This document shows, in pieces, positions 11,704 through 21,968 of a stretch of 64,000 nucleotides of DNA. How positions within the stretch are numbered: the stretch's first letter is position 1; each line of letters starts with the position of its first letter. The notes beneath the pieces are model-generated. The model was not told the origin of the DNA and made no database searches. It saw only the letters and a program-made list of their open reading frames with translations. The position numbers and the translations under genes are program-made. Source of the DNA: Xanthostigma xanthostigma (taxonomy: Eukaryota > Arthropoda > Insecta > Raphidioptera > Raphidiidae); contig OY754464.1 of NCBI GenBank assembly GCA_963575645.1, forward strand, positions 44,506,192 to 44,570,191, read 5' to 3'.

Positions 11704-11945
11704 CCTGACTTAAATATGATATTCGAGCGGCAGATATCATCAACCGATTGAGATGAAAATTTGTATACACGTTTAGTTTGAATGACAATGCATGGTTAGC
11801 TGTATGACGTCACTCTAAATCCAATATGGCGGACTTCTAAAGATGGCGGAAATGCCTTCGGTAATTTTGAAGCAGATATCATCAACCGATTGAGATGAAA
11901 ATTTGTATACAGGTTTAGTTTGAATGACAATGCATTGTTAGCTGT

Positions 11946-13080
11946 GTGACGTCACTCTAAATCAAATATGGCGAACTTCTAAAGATGGCGGACTAATTTT
12001 ATTATGCTTTCCTACAATATGGGTATCAAATGAAAGGGCTTGCTGAGAATAACTCGAAAAATAAAGTGACGTCACTCTAAATCCAATATGGCGGACTTCT
12101 AAAGATGGCGGACTAATTTTATTATGCTTTCCTACAATATGGGTATCAAATGAAAGGGCTTGCTGAGAATAACTCGAAAAATATAGTGACGTCACTCTAA
12201 ATCCAATATGGCGGACTTCTAAAGATGGCGGACTAATTTTATTATGCTTTCCTACAATATGGGTATCAAATGAAAGGGCTTGCTGAGAATAACTCGAAAA
12301 ATATAGTGACGTCACTCTAAATCCAATATGGCGGACTTCTAAAGATGGCGGACTAATTTTATTATGCTTTCCTACAATATGGGTATCAAATGAAAGGGCT
12401 TGCTGAGAATAGCCCGAAAAATAAAGTGACGTCACTCTAAATTCAATATGGCGGACTTTTAAAGATGGCGGACTAATTTTATTATGCTTTCCTACAATAT
12501 GGGTATCAAATGAAAGGGCTTGCTGAGAATAACTCGAAAAATAAAGTGACGTTACACTAAATCCAATATGGCGGACTTCTAAAGATGGCGGACTAATTTT
12601 ATTATGCTTTCTTACAATATGGGTATCAAATGAAAGGGCTTGCTGGGAATAACTCGAAAAATATAGTGACGTCACTCTAATTCCAATATGGCGGACTTCT
12701 AAAGATGGCGGACTAATTTTATTATGCTTTCCTATAATATGGGTATCAAATGAAAGGGCTTGCTGAGAATAACTCGAAAAATAAAGTGACGGCACTCTAA
12801 ATCCAATATGGCGGAATTCTAAAGATGGCGGACTAATTTTATTATGCTTTCCTACAATATGGGTATCAAATGAAAGGGCTTGCTGAGAATAACTCGAAAA
12901 ATAAAGTGACGTCACTCTTAATCCAATATGGCGAACTTCTAAAGATGGCGGACTAATTTTATTATACTTTCCTACAATATGGGTATCAAATGAAAGGGCT
13001 TGCTGAGAATAACTCGAAAAATAAAGTGACTTTAGTTTAAATCCAATATGGCGGACTTCTAAAGATGGCGGACTAAGTTT
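11946..13080 (+). repeat. 120-bp satellite array, about 9.4 units
   Basis: Exact 120-bp periodicity, with units containing GTGACGTCACTCTAAATCCA, ATGGCGGACTTCTAAAGATG and ATGGGTATCAAATGAAAGGG. Units differ by a few substitutions only. Because 120 is divisible by three, one frame on the minus strand stays open for 317 codons (11962-12915) and would give a 40-residue repeat. I treat that as a by-product of the period, not a gene. A diverged double unit (11730-11960) borders it on the left. Confidence 0.95.
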
Positions 13081-13359
13081 TTGACGTCAAGAGGGGTTTA
13101 AAAAAAAAAGTTTTTGACGTTATAACGTCTTATAAATTGATGAAACACCAGCTGCACGCACGAAAAAGTGTAACGTTCCGTAACATTCCGCCTGACCCTG
13201 TGCGTGCAAGCGAGAGCGCAGTAATGTATTATTAAATATGATATTGAGCGGAATACGTTATCACGTAAAACTATCGTCCGTAAACCGACTTTACAGACAA
13301 CCAATTTTTTATAACGGCTTATTATTCTGCATATTTTACTAGAAATTTTTGTAATTTTT

Positions 13360-14500
13360 TTTGGGGATAATCGGCGCATGCGCAAAAGATATTATATGCT
13401 ATGATGTTTTTTATATAATAATAGTAAACTTTTCATAAATGATTATTATTCTATATGTTTTACAAGAAAGTTTTGTAATTTATTTTTCGGGAAAATCGGC
13501 GCATGCGCAACAGAGAAAGAAGTACCTACCTTTCAATGTTGTTTTTTTATAATTATGATATACTTACATGTCATAACAGTTTATTAGCCTGTATATTTTT
13601 ACAAGATAGTCATGAAAAAATGTGTTTTTCTAAATTTGTACTTAGTTTCAGAAATATTTTGAAAATAAAAAAAATCTAATGTTAGTTTGTTCCGTAGATG
13701 TTAGTTAGGTATTTGACAAGCATTCTTTGTTTATTTTTAACATCATAACGTGATAACATATAGAAAACCATGAACACGAACAGCAAATTTTATAATGTTT
13801 AGTGGTAACTATACGCGTTACTATACGCGTTAACGGAAATTTTATTTTCTTTGTTATTATATGTCAAATGTCAATATTATAATTTATTAGTTGGAAAGGC
13901 CCCATAATCTAATTGCTGCAATTTGTTCGACTAGATTAAATTAACTAAAGCTTTGAAATTTCACACACATGCAAGTCTGGTGACAATGTATATATCCAAT
14001 ATGGCGGATGCCCCAAGATGACGGAATACCTTTTCCTTCTCAACCATCTTGAATAAAATAATCAAATAATTTTTATAATTTATTGTCATAATAGTTAAAA
14101 TTTTGAAAGACTATAAAAACAAGAAAAATAAAATACTAATAAAAAGAAAGTTTTTATTGAAATGTACCAAAAAGAAAATATAATTTTTATAATTTAGGGT
14201 CACAATTATATTATTAATTGTGACTAATAAACGATCATAGAGTTTACAGCTAACGCTTTTATATTTATGAACCTAAATTAATTATTAATAAATTATTAAA
14301 ATGATTTTTTCCTTTCTGTGTTTCAATACTTTCAACTGTTATTTTTTTATTAGATTAAGTTAATTAAATTATATTATTAAGCTCAAAGTGTCGTTAAAAA
14401 TATACATCAATTTTCGAACATAACGTTGGGGTATATTATGTAAAATTCGCGCCTTGTAATTCTTGAATTACTTGTGTCTTCAGACAATATTTTTTAATTC
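13360..14500 (+). repeat. R1 repeat, longest uninterrupted copy (B)
   Basis: It runs from two GCGCATGCGC boxes (13374 and 13499) through TTAGTTAGGTA (13701), a doubled ACTATACGCGTTA, GTCAAATGTCAATATTAT (13862), GTCTGGTGACAATGTA, ACTAATAAACGATCATAGAG, GTGTCGTTAAAAATATAC and CGCGCCTTGTAATTCTTGAA (14450). This order serves as the reference for judging where other R1 copies are interrupted. No coding frame. Confidence 0.75.
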
Positions 14501-15500
14501 TGAATTTTTATTATGTACATAATTTTATTACAATTCATTCTTATTTTATTATGTCCACTCATGCTCCTAGGCACAGGTTTTTTGACATTAGCGCGTTATA
14601 ACTTAAAAATATTAATTTTAGAAAAAAAGTTTGAATTAAAAGCTGTAGAAAATTTGTAGATTTAAAACTTAAGTCATTAGCATTTTATTGTTTAAACAAT
14701 TATTAGAAGAGATATGGATCCAAAAGTCAATAAACAAATCGTAATAGTTGAATAAGTCGTAAACGGTAAGTGATACAAAAAAAAAGTATTGAACAAAAAA
14801 GATAGTAAATTTATTTATCTACAATAAAAGTTATTACCTTTTTTCGCCTCAAGTACACGGTTAGGGAGATATAGGCTGAAACGGTTTTTGTCAAAATGGC
14901 GGCACTTCCGCCCTCCTAATTTGTAAGGATTTTGTGCATTTAGGGTCAGTACGTGATACTGAACCTATTTAAGAAAACAAACAAAAGTTGTAGGATAATG
15001 CAGAAAAAAATTCTCTATTACCTGTACTAGTGCCATAGTAATTAAAACAGTTTTATTATTTACATCATTTTAATTCAAAATTCTTATTTTGTCATTAATT
15101 CTGAATTTTTATTATGTAGGTACATAATTTTATTTGAATTCATATTTATTTTATTATCTCTTCATAATTAAAATTCTCAATATATTCTATGTGTATAGAT
15201 GTAAAATTAATCTCTTCCATTTTAATTATGCTGTGACAAATTTTTTTTTCTGTTTTGACTTTTCAGATAATTTTACTTTTACTATTAAATACAATAACTT
15301 CCTATTGGAAGTTAAATATCAATATAAATCAATAAAATAAGTATTATAGATAAAATATTTACCTATTATATTTGGCAATGTTACATTTTTTCTTACGTAC
15401 TGCTGACAAAGGTAATCTTGTTTATTTTCCAAGGCGATAATCCATGTTGAAACGCTGGACTTCTGTTGGTACAAAGCTGGAAATGAAGTCACTGTGGGCT
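14500..15500. other. Unassigned, with a short direct repeat
   Basis: A block of about 55 bp containing TTCTGAATTTTTATTATGTA occurs at about 14495 and again at about 15097. Nothing else recognisable. Confidence 0.45.
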
Positions 15501-15511
15501 CGCCTGCTAGC

Positions 15512-15816
15512 TCACAAAATTACAATAAGAACAGGGGCTATTGTTCTTTCAAGGTCATCTGCTGGCTCTGAGCAAGAACCAATCTGGAAACGGTATCTTG
15601 TAACGTGGGTGACATGAACAAAGGCCCACAAACAAACATTATGGCATAGTGTGTGTTTGTAAAGATGTCTCGTGTGATGGCAAGGTGACCTCTTAAATGA
15701 CAAGGAATGATTTTAATACCAACTGTGTAAAATGGTGTGTGTGTCGTAGCTGCCCTGGGAATGGTGTTGTCACAACAAGCACGTTTCGAACAAAATGGTT
15801 GATGTTTAAAATACAT
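15512..15816 (-). pseudogene. Unidentified, possibly broken coding segment
   Basis: Two overlapping minus-strand frames (15538-15816 and 15512-15703) of 92 and 63 residues occupy a locally GC-richer stretch. The longer reads through CSKRACCDNTIPRAATT and SRLVLAQSQQMTLKEQ before a stop. The base composition differs from the AT-rich surroundings, which is why I list it. I do not recognise a family, and no start, splice site or motif supports a functional gene. It could equally be non-coding repeat sequence. Confidence 0.2.
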
Positions 15817-15829
15817 TTCCTCTTATAAT

Positions 15830-16905
15830 TGTAATTTTGTAAGAATTGAACAGTTTTTTATCCTTTTTTATTAAATAATATTGTTCATAACATAAGTAGA
15901 CAATTTTGAAACTCCCGCTTTGATGCGCTTTGGTGAGCTGGCGCCATTTCAGCGATGCCAATGACTGAAAAAAGTTCGTCAAAAGTACATTTTCATTAAT
16001 TTTCATGCTATCATGTTGGCATTAAAATTATTCCTTCAGACAAATAAGAGAAGCTCGAATAGCATTGAGTTTCATACCCCTGGTCAGTCCTGCATTAAAG
16101 TTCCGTGTCCCGTATTATAGGAAATGTCCCGCATTATTACGTGAATTTTACGAGACCCGTGTGGCTATATGAAAAAGACTTTTTTTTGGCTCTTCAAATT
16201 CTACCCAAAATAAAGTTTTTTAGTTTAGTCGTTTGGTTTTGGTGTTCCTATTAATAAAACTTAAAAATATTGATTTCTTTAGCTTTATACCCCGCCCCCC
16301 AGAAAAAAAATATCTACGCCCTTGTGTGAAGTGAGCACATAATAGCAATTAAGAAAACTAGTAGTGAAATCTAGCGGCAAATCCAGCCTCGTATGCAGCG
16401 AACTTTAAATTAAAATCGTTGCAACGAATATATCAAACCACTATATAGTATACAACCCAGCCCTAAATTTTAACGGCACATGCCAGCACAGAGGATAATT
16501 TCAAAAACACCCGTTCTTTCCGTAGTTACAGCACCAGTCAATTCAACATATTACGATATTTTTTCATTGCAGAGCTACGGCTTCCCGTATAAACTGGGTC
16601 GTAATTTTGGAAAACAGGCTACGGCATATTTTTTTCTAGTTATATTAAAGATCAATCTATGTCCGTATTGTAACAAATTTTTCATTTTTTACTTTGTTAA
16701 TTAATGGCGAATGCTTTTAAAAGACACTTTTTACGGTTTTTAAAATTTTTATAAAAAATTTTCTGCTAAAAAAATTAAAAAAATGGTACAATAGAGACAT
16801 AGATTGATCCTTAATCTCCATAAAAATAATTTTTCATAATTTTATCTCTCGTTTTACGATCAGATTTATACGGGACCGCAGACCACTGTATTGCATTGAG
16901 AAAAC
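15830..16905. other. Unassigned right part of the TTAA element
   Basis: No arms, tandem repeats or convincing coding frames. A 74-residue frame at 16480-16704 has no recognisable features. Confidence 0.4.
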
Positions 16906-17989
16906 CAGGGGAAACGGGCTCTTAATGTACCTCTACCAAGTATGAACCCTCCATATGGTGGGGTGTGTTGAGGGGAACCCGTCTGATTAGTAAAAAAAAA
17001 ATCGATTCTTAGAAAAACTCGAGCGCGTCAGTCATTTACAGTATTTACGCGCATTATATTTCTGGTAACTATTAGATATTAATCTGACGATTAATTCGGG
17101 CTGGCCGTAACGAGCGGTTGAAAAAAAAAAAAAAAAAAAGTTATTCGAGCGTGTCAGACATTCAAAGTGTATGGCAACTAAAGCTTAAAAAGTGTCCTAT
17201 TAAAATATCTGACGATTTGGACATGACACAAACTCATAATATATTTTTGTATATGTAAAAAAAAGGTGATCTTGAGATACTCCAGCGCGTCAGATTTTTA
17301 TGCAGGAGGGTCAAGTTGATGTCATAGTCCTCCTGAATAATAATCTGACAATTATATGGAGGGATATCGCTAGTCTGACCATTTTGAAGGAAATTTAGAA
17401 ATAATATATCCGCATTTACGTACAGAAATTGGATAATTTATTAATATAAATTTAAATATAGATCATTACAATTTAAAATAAATTACAGATCATTAAAATT
17501 TAAAATACATAAGAAAGTGAGACGCGGAGTGGGGAATACACAGCTCTCAGCCGCTGTACGCTTCACCTTTGCTCCACGATTCTACTAACATCGCCCCATG
17601 AAAACTGTCAGATTATTAGTTCTTTGTAATTCTAATAGTGTTTCCTTCAAAATAAAAAAAAATTGAAACGCGCTCGAGTATTTCAAGGTGACGTTTTTTT
17701 TTTACAACTTCGAGACTCGCTTGTTTCTTAATGTCACGCTCAAATTGTCAGATTATTGAGATATACAATCTTCTCAATGTAATTAATCAACTTTCTCTTA
17801 ATCTGACGCGCTCGAGTTTTTCTAAGGATCGATTTTTTTTTTACCAATCAGACGGGTTCCCCTCAACACACCCCACCATATGGAGGGTTCATACTTGGTA
17901 GAGGTACATTAAAGGGTGCAAGGATTCTCCCTATATAATTTTCTGACACGCTAGAGTCACTTCAAAAATCCCCGCTTGGGCTCCCCTAC

Positions 17990-18235
17990 TATTATATTTA
18001 TAAACCTAAATTATTGATAAATTATTAAAATGATTTTTTCCTTTCTGTGTTTCAATATTTTCAACTGCTATTTTTTTCTTAGATTAAGTTAATTAAATTA
18101 TATTATTAAGTTCAAAGTGTCGTTAAAAATATATACCAATTTTCAAACATAACTTCGGGGTATATTATATAAAATTTCGCGCCTTGTAATTCTTGAATTA
18201 CTTGCGTCTTCAGACAATATTTTTTTTTTATATTT
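17990..18235 (+). repeat. R1 repeat, copy A (right part)
   Basis: Continues the R1 copy broken at 7328: TTATATTTATAAACCTAAAT through GTGTCGTTAAAAATATA and CGCGCCTTGTAATTCTTGAA, matching 14262-14500 of the uninterrupted copy. About 10 bp of R1 at the junction are missing relative to that copy. Confidence 0.75.
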
Positions 18236-18690
18236 TGGTAGATGGATGATATGTTTTCATTGATTTCTCCAAAACTAGTCGGTGAAAATTAAAAACAAAC
18301 TATTTAAATTAAAGTTACAACCTTAATAAATTATTGAAAACAAAAAAAAAACCGTTGTGCCCGACTAATTAAAACAATATTTAATCTTTTTAATTAAATA
18401 TCTTTTTTAATTAGTCGGGCACAACTATTTTTTTTTGTTTTCAATAATTTATTAAGGTTTTAACTTTAATTTAAATAGTTTTAATTTCCACCGACTAGTT
18501 TTGGAGAAATCAATGAAAACATATCATCCATCTACCATTTTACCATAAATCCAATGTTAAATATCCTACTTTTGAAGTCATTTATTTATTTAAATAATCA
18601 GGCAACCCCCCCTAAAATTTTCAGAATTGGTTGAGACTTCATATAAAAAAATCAAGCCTTTTATTTAAAATTGCCTTGGTGTTCGTACTA
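18236..18690. mobile_element. Palindromic element P (near-complete copy)
   Basis: The arms meet at about 18388 inside AATTAAATATCTTTTTTAAT. The left arm (18238-18385) is truncated to about 150 bp; the right arm runs about 300 bp to the terminus GTACTACC followed by TTAA. Landmarks on both arms: ATGGATGATATGTTTTCATT, CCAAAACTAGTCGG, GCCCGACTAATT. The TTAA at this end and before the fragment at 6992 points to a piggyBac-type target. No ORF. Confidence 0.8.
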
Positions 18691-19045
18691 CCTTAATAGT
18701 TAAAATTTTGAAATATTAAAAACAAGAAAATTAAAATACAAATGAAAAGAAAGCTTTCATTGAAACGTACTAAAAAAAAAATAATTTTTAATCATTTAGC
18801 TTCACAATTATTAAAACGTTGGTTGTGACTAATAAACGATCATAGTTTACATCCAACGCTTTTATAATTTTGTCTGCTTCAGTATTTTCAACTGTTATTT
18901 TTTTCTCAGATTAGGTTAATTAAATTATATTATTAAGATTATCAAACGTAACGCCGGGATACCAATAACATTTCCCGCCTTGTAATTCTTGAATTACTTG
19001 TGTGCTTCAAAATTTGTTTTTAATAATTCTATAATTATAATAAAT
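18691..19045 (+). repeat. R1 repeat, copy C
   Basis: Contains AATAGTTAAAATTTTGAAA, ACTAATAAACGATCATAG and GCCTTGTAATTCTTGAATTA in the R1 order, with internal deletions relative to 14090-14480. Confidence 0.7.
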
Positions 19046-19054
19046 AAATTAAAA

Positions 19055-19188
19055 CAAATCTTTGATTAACGTCTGATTAGAACTCTTCAATAAATAAAAT
19101 TGTCGACCAATTTTTCAGACAATTATCTTAATGTATTGAATTATAATTATATAATTGTTTGAAACATTGGTTGATAATTTTATTTATT
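19055..19188. mobile_element. Terminal remnant of a Penelope-like element
   Basis: GATTAACGTCTGATTAGAAC and CTTCAATAAATAAAATTGTC match the left terminus of the PLE at 60499-61175. A complementary copy of the same end follows (TTGATAATTTTATTTATT). Only the ends are left, with a short spacer. Confidence 0.65.
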
Positions 19189-19190
19189 CA

Positions 19191-19550
19191 ACACGCGTGA
19201 GTAATATGTAATTTCGGGGCCCTGCTAAATTCGGGAGAAATAATAGATTATTTCATGTTGACGCGTAGAGTGCTAATAATGAGCCGTACAGTGTGATAAT
19301 GAATTTTCTGGACCAATAGAAACGCAGTAGCAAGCCCGAGCGTGCAATAATGAAAAAAAACTGCACGCAGCTTCTGGACCAATAGGAACGTGGTAGACGG
19401 TATTGTATGTATGAAAACAGCATCGCAATTCAGCGAAAGTCATGGACATCTTGTGTGTATCGAGGGCGCTGGGTACGTCAATCAATGAAGTGATTTATTA
19501 TTTTTCCCTCTTTTATCAGGGCCCCGATTACATATTACTCGTGCTAGTTT
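19191..19550. mobile_element. MITE with about 60-bp inverted ends
   Basis: GAGTAATATGTAATTTCGGG at the left (about 19199) is complemented by CCCCGATTACATATTACTCG at the right (about 19522). A doubled internal motif CTGGACCAATAG(A/G)AACG (19308 and 19375) is the clearest internal repeat. A 70-residue minus-strand frame here has no coding support. Confidence 0.7.
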
Positions 19551-19555
19551 AATAA

Positions 19556-19688
19556 AATATTATGTGCGACCATTGATCGAAGGAGAATATTCCACTCGCG
19601 TGCGTTTTACCGCACTCGCTAGGCTCGTGCGGCAAATTTCACGCTCATGGAATTTTCTCCTTCTCTCACTAGTCGCACAATATACTAT
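19556..19688. mobile_element. Short palindromic MITE
   Basis: AATATTATGTGCGACCA and its complement TAGTCGCACAATAT bound nested complementary segments (GGAGAATATTCCA with TGGAATTTTCTCC). Length about 130 bp. Confidence 0.65.
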
Positions 19689-19689
19689 T

Positions 19690-20325
19690 ATTGATAAATT
19701 AAAACAGTCAAAATATAAAAATTAGCGTGTCCTATTAAGACGTTGTGCTGTCAGATAGCCATTTTGTCACGTGATTCCGTCGTTTGAATTTATTTAATAA
19801 TGTGTTACAGCAGGTAACATTGAGATTCTGTGTGTCAGATCTGCATTTTTAAAACAAGATTTTTTCTAACAAAGACAAATGCGTTTTTAAACACTATTGC
19901 TAAGGGTAAAAAACTAACTATTTTTATCAATAAAAGATAAAATAAAAATTTTAGAATGATTTAAAATTAAAACAAAATAGTTACGCTTCAATCATTTTTA
20001 ATAATGTTTGGAAAACTGCCATCAGCAACAAAATGATATCACTATGCTCTACATCAATAATGTGCTGCAGATATCAAAAAAATCCGACAAGTTTCTAATT
20101 TCCTCTGCAACATGAACCCCTAATTCCAAAAGAACATCATTCTTGTCCTATATTGCCAGAGGCATTCAACAAGAAGATGTTACACAAAATGTATTTGAAG
20201 TTACGTATAAGCAACAGAGATGATTAGGTACCTACCTACATATCGTGTTTATAAAAGTAGGATGGCTAAAGATTGGTCCTTACAGATGGTACAGGTATAA
20301 TATTACCTACGTATCCCACCATAAA
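19690..20325. other. Unassigned
   Basis: AT-rich DNA without recognisable repeat or gene. Confidence 0.4.
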
Positions 20326-20557
20326 CAGAATGTGAAAAAGGAACCAAGTTCGGTATTGGTTTGTCGGCTTTGTCAAAAACTTGGCAAGTTTTCACACAAA
20401 AGCCGTTTATTTATATTTTATAACAAAACATGAAAATCTGTAAGTGGAAACTTGGTACCCTGTTATATATTATCTCAATTCTTTTTTCGGCAAAGCTGAC
20501 AAACCCACTTGTTCTTTGTACCGAACGTGATCCCTTTTTTCACATTTTTGTTTTTAA
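20326..20557. mobile_element. Palindromic MITE, family M-20326 (copy 1)
   Basis: The left arm GAATGTGAAAAAGGAACCAA with TTGGTTTGTCGGCTTTG is complemented by the right arm (20495-20555). A second family member is at 54507-54836, recognised by the same terminal TGTGAAAAA...GG motif. Confidence 0.7.
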
Positions 20558-20959
20558 TGGAATATCAATACTTTTTGAAAAGATGCATTTAATATTGTAG
20601 TTATATTATATGCACCTGGTTTCATACTTCACGTGGGACATTAATTGCACCGATGACTTGGCTTCCAATTACGACTATTATCAACACACAGTTGGTTATT
20701 TTTTGACTGTTTCTTTATAAATGTGACCTAACTCGATACCAAATTTTAAGTTTCTAAGTCAACCGGAGTCCAGAAGTGGCTAAGGTTTTTTATGAGTGAG
20801 TATTAAAAGTAGCGATATTTTCAGACGTCAATATTTAAGTTGTTTGTAAAATTTGGGATTTTGGATAAGTGAGGGGGGACGTAGCAAAACTACAAGTGTA
20901 CAGGTTAAATATGTTTTGACAATCGCTCGAAATGATTTATATAAAACACAGTCTAGTCA
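20558..20959. other. Unassigned
   Basis: No recognisable feature. Confidence 0.4.
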
Positions 20960-20967
20960 CTAGTCAG

Positions 20968-21315
20968 TAGACTTGAACATTTTAGTTCACTAAAAAGAGC
21001 GCTCAATTTAGTTTATCGTTCTTTCACGAACTAGTTCGCTTTTATAGTTCGTTAGTTCGATGTGAAGACGCTTCAGGTTTGAAGAGAATAGTAGCGGACA
21101 GACATGTCAATTAAAAAAAAATAGAAAATTTCTTAGTTTTTTTTGGAAGGACCTATTTGACCACAGGTTTCTACAATATTAATTTTTTATCGTCCGTCAT
21201 CTTCACTGCGTGGTAAATAATTGAACTAACGAACTGATTTCTTGATTGGCTGCGAAATAGTTCACTCAAAAGAGCGCTCTTCCGAACTAGTTTGTTCGCG
21301 AACTAAACAACTCTA
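20968..21315. mobile_element. hAT-type MITE, 348 bp, with 8-bp target duplication
   Basis: The ends are TAGACTTGAACATTTTAGTTC on the left and, read inward, TAGAGTTGTTTAGTTCGCG on the right. Both arms continue with AGAGCGCTC. The flanks CTAGTCAG (20960-20967) and GTAGTCAG (21316-21323) match at 7 of 8 bases, as expected for a hAT target duplication. The terminus resembles that of the autonomous hAT at 57271 in its TAG start and its AACTAGTT motifs. No ORF. Confidence 0.8.
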
Positions 21316-21471
21316 GTAGTCAGTGCATTGTCGTACTCGGTCGCCACACTATTGTGTGTCTAGATTTACAGCTGACTTCAAGCAAGAGCTGGCCAGTCAT
21401 GTAACGCAGTATGCGACAGATTATATTATTTTGTACCAGTTTTGTACCATTTACAGTTTTGGCATTGAACC

Positions 21472-21968
21472 TAATAGCACCAGAGTCCGTAACACTCAAA
21501 CCCCATGGATCTCCGAATAGGCCAGTTCACGGATATTTGGAAAATTTAAACCCTGCTTAAAAGAAAAATACAATGGTTGGCAGGTTGGAGTGGACCGGAC
21601 CGTGAAAAAGGGGTAACTTCTGGTCACAAAAAAAAACGGTTATCCTATGCATCTTTGAATAGAATGTTGTTTATTTTATTTTGAAGATTACTTTTTTAAC
21701 GTATTGAATCTCGGTAGATTGACGGGTTCCGGTGGGTCGACGCCCCCGCCAAGCGTGTCTAAAGTTGATTCGCGAAATAGGTATTCCTATACCTCATAGC
21801 CGAATAGGTTGAAATAACATTTACACGAAAGGTTTTAACTTTGGCCCACTCCAGCCTGCCAAACCTTTGTATTTTTCTTTTAAGGAGGGTTTAAATTTCC
21901 TAAATATCCACGAACTGGCCTATTCGGAGATCTATAGGGTTTTAGTGTTACGGCCTCTTGGGCTATAA
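21472..21968. mobile_element. MITE, family M-CCGTAAC
   Basis: The left arm (TCCGTAACACTCAAACCC, GATCTCCGAATAGGCCAGTT) and right arm (its complement, 21830-21955) are about 115 bp with few mismatches. The outermost right bases, CTCTTGGGCTATAA, are identical to the right end of the element at 51938-52800, so the two share termini. Confidence 0.8.

Larger units (their letters stand above)
7409..16921. mobile_element. TTAA-flanked piggyBac-like insertion, multiply nested
   Basis: The left terminus GAGCCCGTTTGCC (7409) and the right terminus (complement GAGCCCGTTTCCC, ending 16921) form a 13-bp inverted repeat with one mismatch. TTAA flanks both sides (7405-7408 and 16922-16925). An undivided version of the site is seen in the opposite arm of M1 at about 17910, where the TTAA is uninterrupted. 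A TTAA target and a TIR near 13 bp are hallmarks of the piggyBac superfamily. No piggyBac-type transposase is found inside; the 9.5 kb is filled with other elements. It was probably a short non-autonomous element inflated by later insertions. Confidence 0.7.
7329..17989. mobile_element. TA-flanked MITE M1, split by a 9.5-kb insertion
   Basis: The left end (7329, GTAGGGGAGCCCAAGCGGGG) and right end (17989, its complement) are matching inverted termini. TA lies on both sides and R1 sequence continues outside. The arms resume at 16926-17030 and 17800-17989 after removal of the 7409-16921 insertion, giving an original size near 1.14 kb. The interior holds several copies of a CTCGAGCGCGTCAG-like motif in both orientations. 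No transposase is present, so it is non-autonomous. The TA target suggests the Tc1/mariner group (inference). Confidence 0.75.

Noticed and set aside
11962..12915. 317-residue minus-strand protein of 40-residue repeats
   Set aside because: It is the open frame of the 120-bp satellite; the frame stays open because the period is divisible by three, and no start context, splice site or family supports it.
15512..15816. Named function for the minus-strand frames
   Set aside because: I could not match any family; listed only as unidentified.
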